Source of the DNA: an uncultured Sulfitobacter sp.
GTDB taxonomy: Bacteria; Pseudomonadota; Alphaproteobacteria; Rhodobacterales; Rhodobacteraceae
Length of the DNA: 53,803 nt
Assembly: GCF_947499945.1 (NCBI RefSeq)
Contig: NZ_CANMQD010000009.1
Location: forward strand, 1-53,803
Reading direction: 5' to 3'
Below, one piece after another: positions 24,925 through 33,595 of the stretch. The notes beneath the pieces are model-generated. The model was given only the letters and a program-made list of their open reading frames with translations. It made no database searches and was not told the origin of the DNA. Numbering within the stretch: position 1 is the stretch's first letter; each line of letters starts with the position of its first letter. A program made the translations under genes and the position numbers.

Positions 24925-26648
24925 GTTTTTGCCTCTTGGTTTTCCAGACAGGCCGCGCGAACCCCGCGACGGTCAAGTTTATCGGTAGCACCGCGCATCA
25001 GCGGCACATGTTGTGTCCACAAATGCTGCGGTGTTTTGAATTTTGCGATATGCCCCTCAAGGGCTGCCGCCATCTCATCGTGGCTCAGCACAGCGCCCTC
25101 ACGCAGTTCCACGCAGGCGCCTACCACTTCGCCCAAACGCTCGTCGGGAACAGAGAATGCACAAGCCTCAATCACGTCAGGCAGACGGTGCAACGCGCCT
25201 TCCACATCCAGACAGGCGATGTTCTCGCCACCACGGATGATGATGTTTTTCTTACGGTCCAGAATGGTCACGAACCCTTCGGAATCCATCACGGCCAGAT
25301 CACCTGTGCGCAGCCATCCGTCCTGCATCGTCTCCGCTGTGGCCTCGGGCTTGTTCAGATAACAACGCATGTTGGCAGGGCTTTTGACCGTGATCTCGCC
25401 AAGCTCCCCCAGCGATACATCATTGCCGTCATCATCCAGCAGACGCAGTTCTTGCAACGGCGGGTGCAGCTTTCCCGCGCTCTCGGGACGCTTCACATAG
25501 TCATCGCCGATCATGCCAATCCCCAATGCATTCGTCTCTGTCATGCCCCAACCCGTCGCGATCCCAGCATTGGGAAAACTCTCGGCCAATTGTGCGACCT
25601 GCGCACCGGGACGTTTCGCTCCGCCAGAACCCAGATAATCGAGCGTTTCCAGCGTAACAGCTGCTTTGCGTGAGGCCATCATCAATTCCGCCGATTGTGT
25701 CGGTACACCAAGGAAACGCGTGATCTTCTCCGCTTGGATCAGCCGCACAGCTTCATCAGCATCCCATTTCCGCATCAGCGTAATATGCGCACCCGCAGGC
25801 AAGCTCAGCAAAAACAGCGGATGGGTTGCAGTGACATGAAACAGCGGGGTGACCACAAGCGCGGAAGGGCGCAGTGGCTCTGGCGCGCCTTCCTCGGGCG
25901 GCGTTACAAGCGGCGCAATCACTGCCTGCATCAGCCAACTGAAAACAGCACTTACAGCACTACGATGCGTTTGCACGACACCTTTGGGATGCCCCGTCGT
26001 GCCCGACGAATACATGACTGCGAAATCATCATCGGTGTCGATCGTCACATCCAGAGCCGTATCAGACGCGGCAGTCTGGAGCGCGGTATAGTCGTGCCCG
26101 ACCATCCCCTCGCCATCGCGCACGCCAACCAGCGTCAGAGACAGATCATCGACCAATGGCATCAACCGCTCGATACGTGGACCATCGGCAAACACCAGCT
26201 TGGCCTCACTATCGCGCAGAGCGTAATCAAGTTCTTCGGTGGTCCACCACGCGTTTACAAAAACAACCGTCGCGCCCGTCGCGGAGATGCCAAGCACCAG
26301 TGTCATCAATTCAGGGTAGTTGCGCATCGCAATCGCGACACGGTCACCTTTGCCAATCCCGAAGGTCCCGTGCAGCACATTCGCCACACGCCGCACTTCG
26401 GTACAGAATTCACCATAGGTCCAGCGCTCCCCCTCATACAAGAGATAGTCAAGCGCACCATCACCGTGCTGCGCCTTACCCGCTGCCATCAGAGACGGAA
26501 CCGTGGGTGGAATGTTCTGGAACGCTTTATACGTCACGCCCCGCACAACTGTAGGTGCTACAGAAAATGTCGGATTGGTCGCAACAACATGGGCAACGGC
26601 CGCTTCGGGCGACATCGCACTCATGCTGCGCACCCGGTGCAGCGGCAT
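24921..26648 (-). CDS. AMP-dependent acyl-CoA synthetase
   Basis: The protein is about 575 residues from the ATG at 26648. It activates a carboxylic acid to its CoA ester through an acyl-adenylate. The P-loop is MYSSGTTGHPKGVVQTH, GWGMTETNALG follows, and TGDLAVMDSEGFVTILDRKKN leads to the C-terminal lid. The start is uncertain. ATGs at 26624 and 26615 are alternatives, and the frame extends upstream only to a TTG at 26759 without a ribosome site. A GGGAGGG lies about 15 nt before 26648, which is further than ideal. As first gene of the leftward operon it probably carries out the entry step of the pathway. Confidence 0.9.
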   Translation of the reverse strand: MPLHRVRSMSAMSPEAAVAHVVATNPTFSVAPTVVRGVTYKAFQNIPPTVPSLMAAGKAQHGDGALDYLLYEGERWTYGEFCTEVRRVANVLHGTFGIGKGDRVAIAMRNYPELMTLVLGISATGATVVFVNAWWTTEELDYALRDSEAKLVFADGPRIERLMPLVDDLSLTLVGVRDGEGMVGHDYTALQTAASDTALDVTIDTDDDFAVMYSSGTTGHPKGVVQTHRSAVSAVFSWLMQAVIAPLVTPPEEGAPEPLRPSALVVTPLFHVTATHPLFLLSLPAGAHITLMRKWDADEAVRLIQAEKITRFLGVPTQSAELMMASRKAAVTLETLDYLGSGGAKRPGAQVAQLAESFPNAGIATGWGMTETNALGIGMIGDDYVKRPESAGKLHPPLQELRLLDDDGNDVSLGELGEITVKSPANMRCYLNKPEATAETMQDGWLRTGDLAVMDSEGFVTILDRKKNIIIRGGENIACLDVEGALHRLPDVIEACAFSVPDERLGEVVGACVELREGAVLSHDEMAAALEGHIAKFKTPQHLWTQHVPLMRGATDKLDRRGVRAACLENQEAKT

Positions 26649-26860
26649 ATCTGTTTCATGGTGACCCTCCCAAGTCTCGACGGGACGCTTGTCCTCTTCC
26701 TCCTGAGGACGGGCGACTCTCTTTGAAGATAGACTAGGGGGAAAAATCGGGCCTGCCAATACCGCAGGTCGGAACTTCGTTTCGCAAATGCGATTTAGCG
26801 GAACTGCGTCCTTTTATTCCTAATTATTACATAACACTCATTATGCAGCGCCAAAAATAC
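26649..26860. promoter_or_regulatory. Upstream region of the acyl-CoA synthetase operon with IclR-like half-sites
   Basis: The region contains TCGCA-AA-TGCGA (26782-26793) and a separate GCGGAA half-site at 26798-26803, and the part from about 26815 is AT-rich. The half-sites resemble those of the palindromes at 1192 and 10090, but their spacing differs. Control of the leftward operon by the same IclR protein is therefore possible, not established. kdsB, also leftward, ends at 26861. Confidence 0.35.
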
Positions 26861-27652
26861 TTACTCAGCGTTTAATATGGATTCAATTCGCGCAACGTCG
26901 CCAGGATTGTTTAATTCCCAGAATACCCGGCCCCGTCCCTCGACTTCAACACACAAGACATCTGTACCGTTTTCAAGAAACCGCAACTGCTCCAACCCTT
27001 CATGCCGTTCCAAACGCCCCTCCGGCCAGCTTGCATATTGCGCCAAGGCCGCGGGACGGTAAGCATAGAGACCAACATGGTGGAACACATCCCCCTCTGC
27101 ATCCGCCGCTTTATCAGGGTGGATGTAGGGCAAAACCTCTTTGCTGAAATACAGCGCGCGGTGGTTGCGATCAAACACAGCCGTGGTGCCGCCCACCAAC
27201 CCTGCCGCACGGTCCGCACGGAAATGCGCATAGGTTTGCGCATCACATAAAACCACAGGCGTCGCTACGGGCGCATCGGGATGTGCTGCCATCGCTGCAA
27301 TCAAATCCTCGACGAACCATGCAGGCGTCAACGGTGCGTCTCCTTGCAGGTTCACCACCAAATCGGCCTCGAACGCTCCGCTAATGGCGGCTTCGGCACA
27401 ACGCGCTGTTCCGTTTTCACAGCGCGTTGAGGTCATGATCACTTGGGCGCCAAAAGCCTCTGCCGCGTCTTTGATCCGGTCATCGTCAGTTGCGACATAA
27501 ACAGCATCGACGCCCTGCACTTCCATCGCCGCTTCCCAGCTACGTTGGATCAAGGATTTCTCTTGGCCGTCACGATCACGCAAAGTGACAAGTGGTTTGC
27601 CCGGATAGCGGGTCGAAGCATAGCGCGCAGGAATTACGATTACAGTCTTCAT
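26861..27652 (-). CDS. kdsB: 3-deoxy-manno-octulosonate cytidylyltransferase (CMP-Kdo synthetase)
   Basis: The protein has 263 residues. It transfers CMP to Kdo, the sugar joining lipid A to core or found in capsules. IPARYASTRYPGKPL is the nucleotide-binding opening, VDAVYVATDDDRI follows, and NLQGDAPL and VHHVGLYAYR-type segments are family features. The ATG at 27652 overlaps the stop of the isomerase gene (TGATG) and has AGGAG 8 nt upstream. The TTG one codon earlier is less likely. KdsA and KdsC are not in the window, so the pair must use chromosomally made Kdo 8-phosphate. Confidence 0.94.
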   Translation of the reverse strand: MKTVIVIPARYASTRYPGKPLVTLRDRDGQEKSLIQRSWEAAMEVQGVDAVYVATDDDRIKDAAEAFGAQVIMTSTRCENGTARCAEAAISGAFEADLVVNLQGDAPLTPAWFVEDLIAAMAAHPDAPVATPVVLCDAQTYAHFRADRAAGLVGGTTAVFDRNHRALYFSKEVLPYIHPDKAADAEGDVFHHVGLYAYRPAALAQYASWPEGRLERHEGLEQLRFLENGTDVLCVEVEGRGRVFWELNNPGDVARIESILNAE

Positions 27653-28608
27653 CAAGCTACTCCTGCACGCAAACAGTCATGGATACGCAAAAGCCCAACG
27701 GCCGCCCCTGCCCCATCGACGACCACCAACACGGTAATTTTGTTTTCGTTCATCACCGACAAGGCCTGTACTGCCATCATATCAGGCGGCACAGTCTTGG
27801 GCGCCTTGGTTGCAACTTCTCGCGCTGACTTGGTGCCAAGATGCTCGCTGTTGCGGCGCAAATCCCCATCTGAAATCACCCCGACCAGCTTGCCCTCCTC
27901 AACGACACAAGCGATGCCAAATCCCTTTTCGCTCATCTTGAGCAGGGTCTCTTGCATGCCAGCGTCAGGTGACACAACCGCCATTGCCTCTGGTCCGTGC
28001 ATCAACTGATGCACGAGGGCCAGCTGCGCTCCCAGCTTGCCGCCCGGATGATACGTGCGAAAATGCTCTGACAGAAAGCCGCGCTGCTCCATCAAAGCCA
28101 TGGCCAGCGCATCACCCAGTGCAAGTGCCATTGTGGTCGAGGTGGTGGGCGCAATGCCGCTCCCCGCTTCCTTCTCTTGCGGAAGGGTCAGGCGAAAATC
28201 AGCTGCCCGCATGAGGGTGCTGTCAGGTTTGCTACTGATCCCGATCATCGGGATAGAAAACCGGCGTGTGTGGTTTATCAGATCACCCAACTCGGACGTT
28301 TCGCCCGAGTTGGACAATAGAATGCAAAGATCGTCCAACTTAATCATCCCCAGATCGCCATGGCTCGCCTCGGCGGGATGCACAAAATAGGCAGGCGTGC
28401 CCGTGGATGCGAGGGTCGACGCAATCTTGCGGGCGATGTGACCTGACTTCCCGATACCCGACAAGATAATGCGACCTTTGGTTTCCAGTATCCGCTCAAC
28501 CGCCCCAACAAAATCATCGGGCAAGTTCGAAGCCATCCGCACCAAGGCTTGACCCTCATGCTCAAGCACCTGCGCCGCAGTGGCCAATATCTTGGTTTCA
28601 TCTGACAT
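27652..28608 (-). CDS. kdsD: D-arabinose 5-phosphate isomerase (KdsD/KpsF type)
   Basis: This is a 318-residue sugar-phosphate isomerase that makes arabinose 5-phosphate, the first precursor of Kdo. An N-terminal SIS domain has ILSGIGKSGHIARKIASTLASTG and LSNSGETSEL. Two CBS repeats follow from about residue 200 to the end (GVISDGDLRRN, ITVLVVVDG). The start MSDETK is preferred over a codon 7 residues upstream because AGAG lies just before it. Pairing with kdsB resembles capsule loci, where the gene is called kpsF, so a role in capsule or surface polysaccharide is plausible. Confidence 0.92.
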   Translation of the reverse strand: MSDETKILATAAQVLEHEGQALVRMASNLPDDFVGAVERILETKGRIILSGIGKSGHIARKIASTLASTGTPAYFVHPAEASHGDLGMIKLDDLCILLSNSGETSELGDLINHTRRFSIPMIGISSKPDSTLMRAADFRLTLPQEKEAGSGIAPTTSTTMALALGDALAMALMEQRGFLSEHFRTYHPGGKLGAQLALVHQLMHGPEAMAVVSPDAGMQETLLKMSEKGFGIACVVEEGKLVGVISDGDLRRNSEHLGTKSAREVATKAPKTVPPDMMAVQALSVMNENKITVLVVVDGAGAAVGLLRIHDCLRAGVA

Positions 28609-28696
28609 TACGGCTCTTTCTATATGCAACGGGCTTCACCCAGATGTACGCGCGCGCATCCTGCGCTGCAAGGCGAACAGCGGATTTAGTCGCGGC

Positions 28697-29536
28697 TTAT
28701 GGACGGTAGGCGACAACGGGCTGCCGCTGTATACCAAGACCTTCAACGCCCAACTCTACGACATCATCAGCCGCCAGAAACTGCGGCGGCTTCATCCCCA
28801 TTCCCACACCTGGAGGGGTGCCTGTCGTAATCACATCACCAGGCATTAGGGTCACAAATTTGCTAAGATAGGATACAATATGCGCGACGCTAAAAATCAT
28901 CGTCGCCGTGCTGCCCGTCTGTTTGCGCACGCCGTTTACGTCCAGATACATCATCAGGTTTTGCGGGTCGGGAACCTCCGCCGTACTCACCAGCCATGGT
29001 CCGATGGGCGCAAAGCTGTCGCAGGATTTCCCCTTGGTCCACTGCCCTCCACGCTCCGTCTGGAAGGCACGCTCGGACACATCATTCACGATGCAATAGC
29101 CCGCCACATGCGACAGCGCATCAACCGCCGCCACATGATGCGCGCGGGTACCGATAACCACGCCCAACTCGACTTCCCAATCAGTCTTTTCTGATCCTTT
29201 GGGCAGGATGATCGGGTCGTTGGCCCCTGTAGCGGGGCAAGACTTCATAAACAGGATTGGCTCTTGGGGGATAGGCATACCCGCCTCTTCGGCGTGATCG
29301 GAATAATTCAAACCGATACAGAAAATACGCCGCACGTCGTCAAGGATCGGCGCATAATCCCCCTCAACCACCGGTAAGGTTTCGGGGTCGAGCGCTTCAA
29401 GCCGCGCCATCTCGTCCGGGGTCACGGCCATGGCCGTGATGTCCTGAACAGCGCCCGAGATATCACGCGCCCTGCCCTGTTCGTCGATCAACGCGGGACA
29501 AACACCATTCTGGGTTCTAACGCGGGCAAGTTTCAT
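28697..29536 (-). CDS. Fumarylacetoacetate hydrolase family protein
   Basis: This is a 279-residue FAH-fold protein, with a metal-dependent C-terminal barrel. FCIGLNYSDHAEEAGM and PILFMKSCPA precede the metal-ligand EVELGVVIG, and then GDVITTGTPPGVG. Relatives hydrolyse acylpyruvates or 2-keto-3-deoxy acids, hydrate or decarboxylate dienoates, or dehydrate sugar acids. The assignment goes only to the family. It is a single gene between kdsD and the divergently transcribed epimerase, and no partner for a specific pathway is adjacent. Confidence 0.9.
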   Translation of the reverse strand: MKLARVRTQNGVCPALIDEQGRARDISGAVQDITAMAVTPDEMARLEALDPETLPVVEGDYAPILDDVRRIFCIGLNYSDHAEEAGMPIPQEPILFMKSCPATGANDPIILPKGSEKTDWEVELGVVIGTRAHHVAAVDALSHVAGYCIVNDVSERAFQTERGGQWTKGKSCDSFAPIGPWLVSTAEVPDPQNLMMYLDVNGVRKQTGSTATMIFSVAHIVSYLSKFVTLMPGDVITTGTPPGVGMGMKPPQFLAADDVVELGVEGLGIQRQPVVAYRP

Positions 29537-29682
29537 ATGGGACGCTCCTCTAAATTCTCACGCCACCATACCGTCAATGTGAACAGGGTGAAGCCAGAAA
29601 AGTCGCCTTTACGGTTGAGGGGCGACCCCCCGTGGGTGTAAGCGCGAGGAACGCCCCCTGCCCCGCTCCAAAGGATATCCAG

Positions 29683-30693
29683 ATGAAAACTGCACTTGTC
29701 ACAGGCTCTTCCGGCTTCATCGGGTATTTTGTGGCCGATGCACTGCTCGCCCAAGGATGGCAAGTGATCGGTGTTGATTCCATGAGCGATTATTATGATG
29801 TGAAGCTTAAACAATCGCGTCTCGATCTGCTGGAAGCGCAAGGCGGCTTTACCAATGTAAAAGGTGAAGTGCAGGAGCAAGGGTTGCTGACCGAGCTTTT
29901 TGCCAAGCATAAGCCCGAGATTGTGATCCACCTCGCGGCCCAAGCAGGCGTGCGCTATTCGCTGGAAAACCCCATGTCGTATTTTCAGACAAATTTGGGC
30001 GGGACATTGCAACTGCTTGAAGCGGCGCGTGCCCATCCGCCCAAACACATGCTGATGGCATCAAGTTCTTCTGCTTATGGGGCAAATACACAGATGCCCT
30101 ACAACGAGAATATGCAAGCAGACCATCAAATGTCGCTTTATGCAGCGACCAAGAAATCGTCCGAGAACATCGCGCACAGCTATGCACATCTCTTTGCCCT
30201 GCCGATCACCATGTTCAGGTTCTTTACCGTTTATGGCCCATGGGGGCGGCCCGATATGGCGCCGCATCTTTTCACGTCCCGCATCCTCGAAGGGCGCCCG
30301 ATTGACGTTTACAACCATGGCGATATGCGGCGTGATTTTACCTATGTTACCGATCTGGTTGAGGCGATTTTGCTCTTGGTGGATGCGGTGCCAGACCATC
30401 TGACGCAGCAGGGTATGTTCGCTGGCGACAGCTTGTCCCCCGTTGCCCCTTACCGTGTGGTAAACATCGGGAACTCCGAGACTGTGCCGTTGTTGGATTT
30501 CATCAAAGCGATTGAGGATGCAACTGGCATCAAAGCGGAAAAAAACCTTATGCCCATGCAGCCCGGCGATGTGCCGGCAACATGGGCGGACGCAAGCCTA
30601 CTTAAATCTCTGACAGGTTATGTCCCAAAAACGAGTGTCCGTGACGGCGTCGCAAAGTTCGTCGCGTGGTACCGCGATTACTACAACATCTGA
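29683..30693 (+). CDS. NAD-dependent nucleotide-sugar epimerase, UDP-glucuronate 4-epimerase type
   Basis: This is a 336-residue extended SDR. TGSSGFIG at residues 7-14 binds NAD, and SSSAYGANTQMPY and YAATKKSSE provide the active-site Ser, Tyr and Lys. FFTVYGPWGRPDMA is typical of UDP-glucuronate epimerases (LspL/Cap1J type) that make UDP-galacturonate for capsule or lipopolysaccharide. ATG 29683 follows AAGGATA, and the frame upstream has no ribosome site. Its stop touches the stop of the convergent nitroreductase gene with no spacer. The Kdo genes nearby suggest a shared surface-polysaccharide use. Confidence 0.9.
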   Translation: MKTALVTGSSGFIGYFVADALLAQGWQVIGVDSMSDYYDVKLKQSRLDLLEAQGGFTNVKGEVQEQGLLTELFAKHKPEIVIHLAAQAGVRYSLENPMSYFQTNLGGTLQLLEAARAHPPKHMLMASSSSAYGANTQMPYNENMQADHQMSLYAATKKSSENIAHSYAHLFALPITMFRFFTVYGPWGRPDMAPHLFTSRILEGRPIDVYNHGDMRRDFTYVTDLVEAILLLVDAVPDHLTQQGMFAGDSLSPVAPYRVVNIGNSETVPLLDFIKAIEDATGIKAEKNLMPMQPGDVPATWADASLLKSLTGYVPKTSVRDGVAKFVAWYRDYYNI

Positions 30694-31371
30694 TTAGTCA
30701 TCAAACCCGATAAAGCTGGCAACATCAGCGACATCGCGGCGCTCTGACACAACAGCATTGGCGGAGAAATCCTCATCCGGCCACCCCAGTGCGACACAGG
30801 TCATGATTACTTCGTCGTCAGGGATTTGAGCATGCTCACGCACCACGGGAGACTGCATGATCCCCTGCCCGTTTATCACACAGCCCAAACCACGCGACCA
30901 AGCCGCCAGCGTGAGGCCGTAAGTCACGGCACCCAGATCAAAATGTGCAATTGTTCCGCCTTCCAGAGACTTATCAAACGTCACGACAATTGATACGGGG
31001 GCATCAAACTGGCGGAAGCCCCGCATGACCCAATCCTGCCGCATCTCTTTGTCTTCGCGTGCAATACCCATCGCGGCAAACAGCTGCTTAGCGATGCCAA
31101 CCTGACGATCGCGGTGTGGCCCCTCATAGGCACCGTGATCAACGATTTCTCGCACAGGTGGGACACCGCCCAACATGCGGGCGGAATTTCCTTCACGCAC
31201 CTTCTCAAGCGGCTCTCCGGTCAGGACATGCAAGTGCCAAGGCTGAGTGTTCATGGATGACGGTGCGCGGTTGGCCAAAGCAATCACTTCTTCAATGAGT
31301 TCCCGTGAAACAGGCTTGTCCAGAAATCCGCGGATACTCCGGCGACCGCGCATTGCGTCATCAATGTTCAT
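30694..31371 (-). CDS. Nitroreductase family FMN oxidoreductase
   Basis: The product has 225 residues. RRSIRGFLDKPVSRELIEE and RAPSSMNTQPWHLHV at the N-terminus are the FMN-binding signature of the nitroreductase fold, and the later LAAWSRGLGCVINGQ segment packs against the flavin. Family members reduce nitro compounds, quinones or enones with NAD(P)H, or dehalogenate. The real substrate is unknown. It is followed at once by the convergent epimerase stop, and the gene upstream encodes an outer-membrane protein in the same direction 16 bp away. Confidence 0.9.
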   Translation of the reverse strand: MNIDDAMRGRRSIRGFLDKPVSRELIEEVIALANRAPSSMNTQPWHLHVLTGEPLEKVREGNSARMLGGVPPVREIVDHGAYEGPHRDRQVGIAKQLFAAMGIAREDKEMRQDWVMRGFRQFDAPVSIVVTFDKSLEGGTIAHFDLGAVTYGLTLAAWSRGLGCVINGQGIMQSPVVREHAQIPDDEVIMTCVALGWPDEDFSANAVVSERRDVADVASFIGFDD

Positions 31372-31387
31372 AAAGTTCTAATCCGTC

Positions 31388-32149
31388 TTAAAAGTTTAGG
31401 TTAAAGATCCGGCTCACACCAAGACCGATGCGCCATTGATCCTCGGATCCGTTAAGCGTGATCGGGCTGTCTGCGGCATCACCCAACAGTTTTTCATAGC
31501 TGACAACTCCTTCAAGCGACCATTTATCGTCGATGAAATATGTGCCCGTTACAGCAAGGCCTGCGCTCAATGCACCACCCGTAGCATCATACTGTGAGAA
31601 GCTGGAAGCAGCAGCTTCGGCTGCGGAAACGCCGAAATAGGTATTTGCAAACTCATCGTTGCCAAAATTGACGCGCGGCCCCGCCGTAAAGCGCCAGCGG
31701 TCATTCGGGCGTACGATCCAGTCAGCACCCAATGTACCAGTGACGCCATCGTGACCCGTCACACCTTTGCGCACCTCGCCAAAGGCCATCCAATTTGTTT
31801 GCTGATATTTTAGCCCAAGGCCCAGCTCGACAGCGATGTCGATATCCTCAAGACCAGCGAGCTCTGAGCTGGTTTCCGCAGTACGCTCATCCAAAATGCG
31901 GAAAGCACCGTTTAAGCTTAGTCCATTGTCGGGAATGCCGCGGACACCATTGCCTATATCGACCGGTCCCCACTTGAGTGACCCAAAAGTGAATGTTGGC
32001 GCAACAAGACCGCCCGTGTCACCAGAACCCATATACTCGGGTGCGGCACCAACACCCGCGCCTAGCGCAAAGTTGAATGACCTCTCTTGTGCAGCTGCGG
32101 GTGCAGCAAAGGCGATCATTGAAACAGAAACAAAGATAAAGGCACGCAT
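31388..32149 (-). CDS. MipA/OmpV family outer-membrane protein
   Basis: The protein has 253 residues. The first 20 form a signal peptide ending APAAAQ. The mature part alternates hydrophobic and polar residues and ends in phenylalanine (RIFNLNF), as expected for an outer-membrane beta-barrel. FNFALGAGVGAAPEYMGSGD is the usual MipA/OmpV opening strand. MipA-type proteins have been linked to murein enzymes and to antibiotic uptake, but no function can be assigned here. It may form a small unit with the nitroreductase gene downstream. Confidence 0.87.
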   Translation of the reverse strand: MRAFIFVSVSMIAFAAPAAAQERSFNFALGAGVGAAPEYMGSGDTGGLVAPTFTFGSLKWGPVDIGNGVRGIPDNGLSLNGAFRILDERTAETSSELAGLEDIDIAVELGLGLKYQQTNWMAFGEVRKGVTGHDGVTGTLGADWIVRPNDRWRFTAGPRVNFGNDEFANTYFGVSAAEAAASSFSQYDATGGALSAGLAVTGTYFIDDKWSLEGVVSYEKLLGDAADSPITLNGSEDQWRIGLGVSRIFNLNF

Positions 32150-32470
32150 CGAGAGTTCTCCACAGCTGCTCTTCGCCCAAAATAGGCTTGCAGGATTCTT
32201 GTGGGAAAATAGGCGACTGGCTTCTCAATGTATATCAGAAAGCAGTGACAGCCCATTTTAAGGTTTCGCCTTGTACTAAGGGGGCCATATGTTCCACTTT
32301 AAATACGCAATTTCAAACGGTTATAGTATAGTTATGTCTTTGACATGCCTGTGAACTTCGCTACAATCAATGCATTCTGACATTTGGTTCCCCGCAGGGA
32401 ACCGCATCTGACCGCCCTACTCCCAAAAAACCTAATAGAGAACTCGAAACGAGTTCTTTGGTCTATCCAA
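32150..32470. other. Intergenic region between parB and the OmpV-type gene, contains parS1
   Basis: These 321 bases carry no convincing gene. They hold the promoter side of the outer-membrane protein gene, an AT-rich stretch near 32300-32340 and the palindrome at 32387-32402. The region marks the edge of the replication and partition module. Confidence 0.6.
32387..32402. promoter_or_regulatory. Putative parS centromere site 1
   Basis: GTTCCCCGCAGGGAAC is a 16-bp near-perfect palindrome that fits the pattern GTTNNCNGCNGNNAAC known for alphaproteobacterial plasmid parS sites. Two sister copies lie at 33518 and 34912, all within the parAB region. It is located 68 bp past the parB stop. Confidence 0.75.
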
Positions 32471-33592
32471 TCATTCATCAAGAATCTTCAGCAGCGCTTC
32501 GACGCCTTTTTGAAGCTGGTCTTTGCTCACAGCAGAAAAATCGCGGCGCATTCGCAATTCCAAGCGGCCATCTTGCGCTGTTATCTTCGCCTCTCCCTCT
32601 GACCGCGCCAACCGGACAGAGGTCTTCGACATCGACTTGCTTGGTTTGGCATTCAGCGACTTTCGGGGCTCCGCCACACAATAGCGTAATATGCGCAGTT
32701 CGTCTTCAACATCCCGCCGTGTAGCTTTCTCCAACTGGTCTATTAGCACCTCAGCTGCTGCCGCATCGGCATCCATATATTTGTAGAGGTCGAGACCCAA
32801 AGCGCGAGGGATAGCTTCTGGATGCTTGACGTGGTCGCCGAGCACTTCCAACACACGCGCGAACTGCCGGATGTAGGTCCGCTTTTGCTTTAGCGCTGAG
32901 GCATATAAAACGCTAACCGCGTTACTAACGTCCGTGTTAGCCTCGCTCGCGTAGGCCAGAGCGAGCTGCGCCATTTCACCAAATGATAGGTCCTTTCTGA
33001 TCAAGTTTTCGTCGACCATCTTGCGGTAGAGGTTGGCCAATGGCTCCCCTCGGAGAACCAATGCCGCCGGAATGCGCCCATATCGGGGATCACCCGTTTT
33101 GGCCTTCAGCGCTCTAAAAGCATTGAGCCGCCGAAACCCCTGGATCAATTCATAACCATCTTCGGTTTGTTCAACTCTGATCGGGTTAGACAAACCTACG
33201 GACTGGATCGAGGCCATCAGTTCCTCAAGCTCCGGATCAACATCTGATGATCTGTCACGCGTAAGCTTTGTCATCTTTACAAGCTCAGTGTCGATCAAAT
33301 CAGTGATCAGACCCAATTTCTTCAGGCGAACATGCTCAAGCGCCAGCGCATCATTCTCCGCACGTATAGCAGCCTCAGCCTCCGCACGACTGCTGACCGC
33401 GCTTGCTGTTTCGGAAATCGCACTTGCCATTGGGCTGCGGCGCGGCGCTGCAGCAGGCTCCTCATTTTGTAATGGGTGACCTTGAACGTTGTATGACTTT
33501 GTCTCTGGCGCAGCTTGGTTCCCCGCGGGGAACACGTCGCTATCTGCATCAGGATCAAAATCTATGTCGAATACGCTCCGCTTCTTAACCAT
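32471..33592 (-). CDS. parB: Plasmid partitioning protein ParB (RepB-like)
   Basis: This is a 373-residue centromere-binding protein that loads at parS and works with ParA to segregate plasmid copies. A flexible N-terminus is followed by the ParB/Srx domain (about 105-180), with VDPELEELMASIQSVGLSNP and the IQGFRRLNAFRAL segment that corresponds to the CTP-binding GERR motif. An HTH-rich region follows (LSFGEMAQLALAYA and on). The gene begins 3 bp after parA and contains parS2 within its 5' part, where the palindrome encodes FPAGN. Its own gene and both flanks thus carry binding sites. Confidence 0.92.
   Translation of the reverse strand: MVKKRSVFDIDFDPDADSDVFPAGNQAAPETKSYNVQGHPLQNEEPAAAPRRSPMASAISETASAVSSRAEAEAAIRAENDALALEHVRLKKLGLITDLIDTELVKMTKLTRDRSSDVDPELEELMASIQSVGLSNPIRVEQTEDGYELIQGFRRLNAFRALKAKTGDPRYGRIPAALVLRGEPLANLYRKMVDENLIRKDLSFGEMAQLALAYASEANTDVSNAVSVLYASALKQKRTYIRQFARVLEVLGDHVKHPEAIPRALGLDLYKYMDADAAAAEVLIDQLEKATRRDVEDELRILRYCVAEPRKSLNAKPSKSMSKTSVRLARSEGEAKITAQDGRLELRMRRDFSAVSKDQLQKGVEALLKILDE
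33518..33533. promoter_or_regulatory. Putative parS site 2, inside the parB coding sequence
   Basis: GTTCCCCGCGGGGAAC is a perfect 16-bp palindrome matching GTTNNCNGCNGNNAAC. It lies in codons 20-25 of parB. Its perfect symmetry within a coding region supports selection as a binding site. Confidence 0.8.
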
Positions 33593-33595
33593 TTA

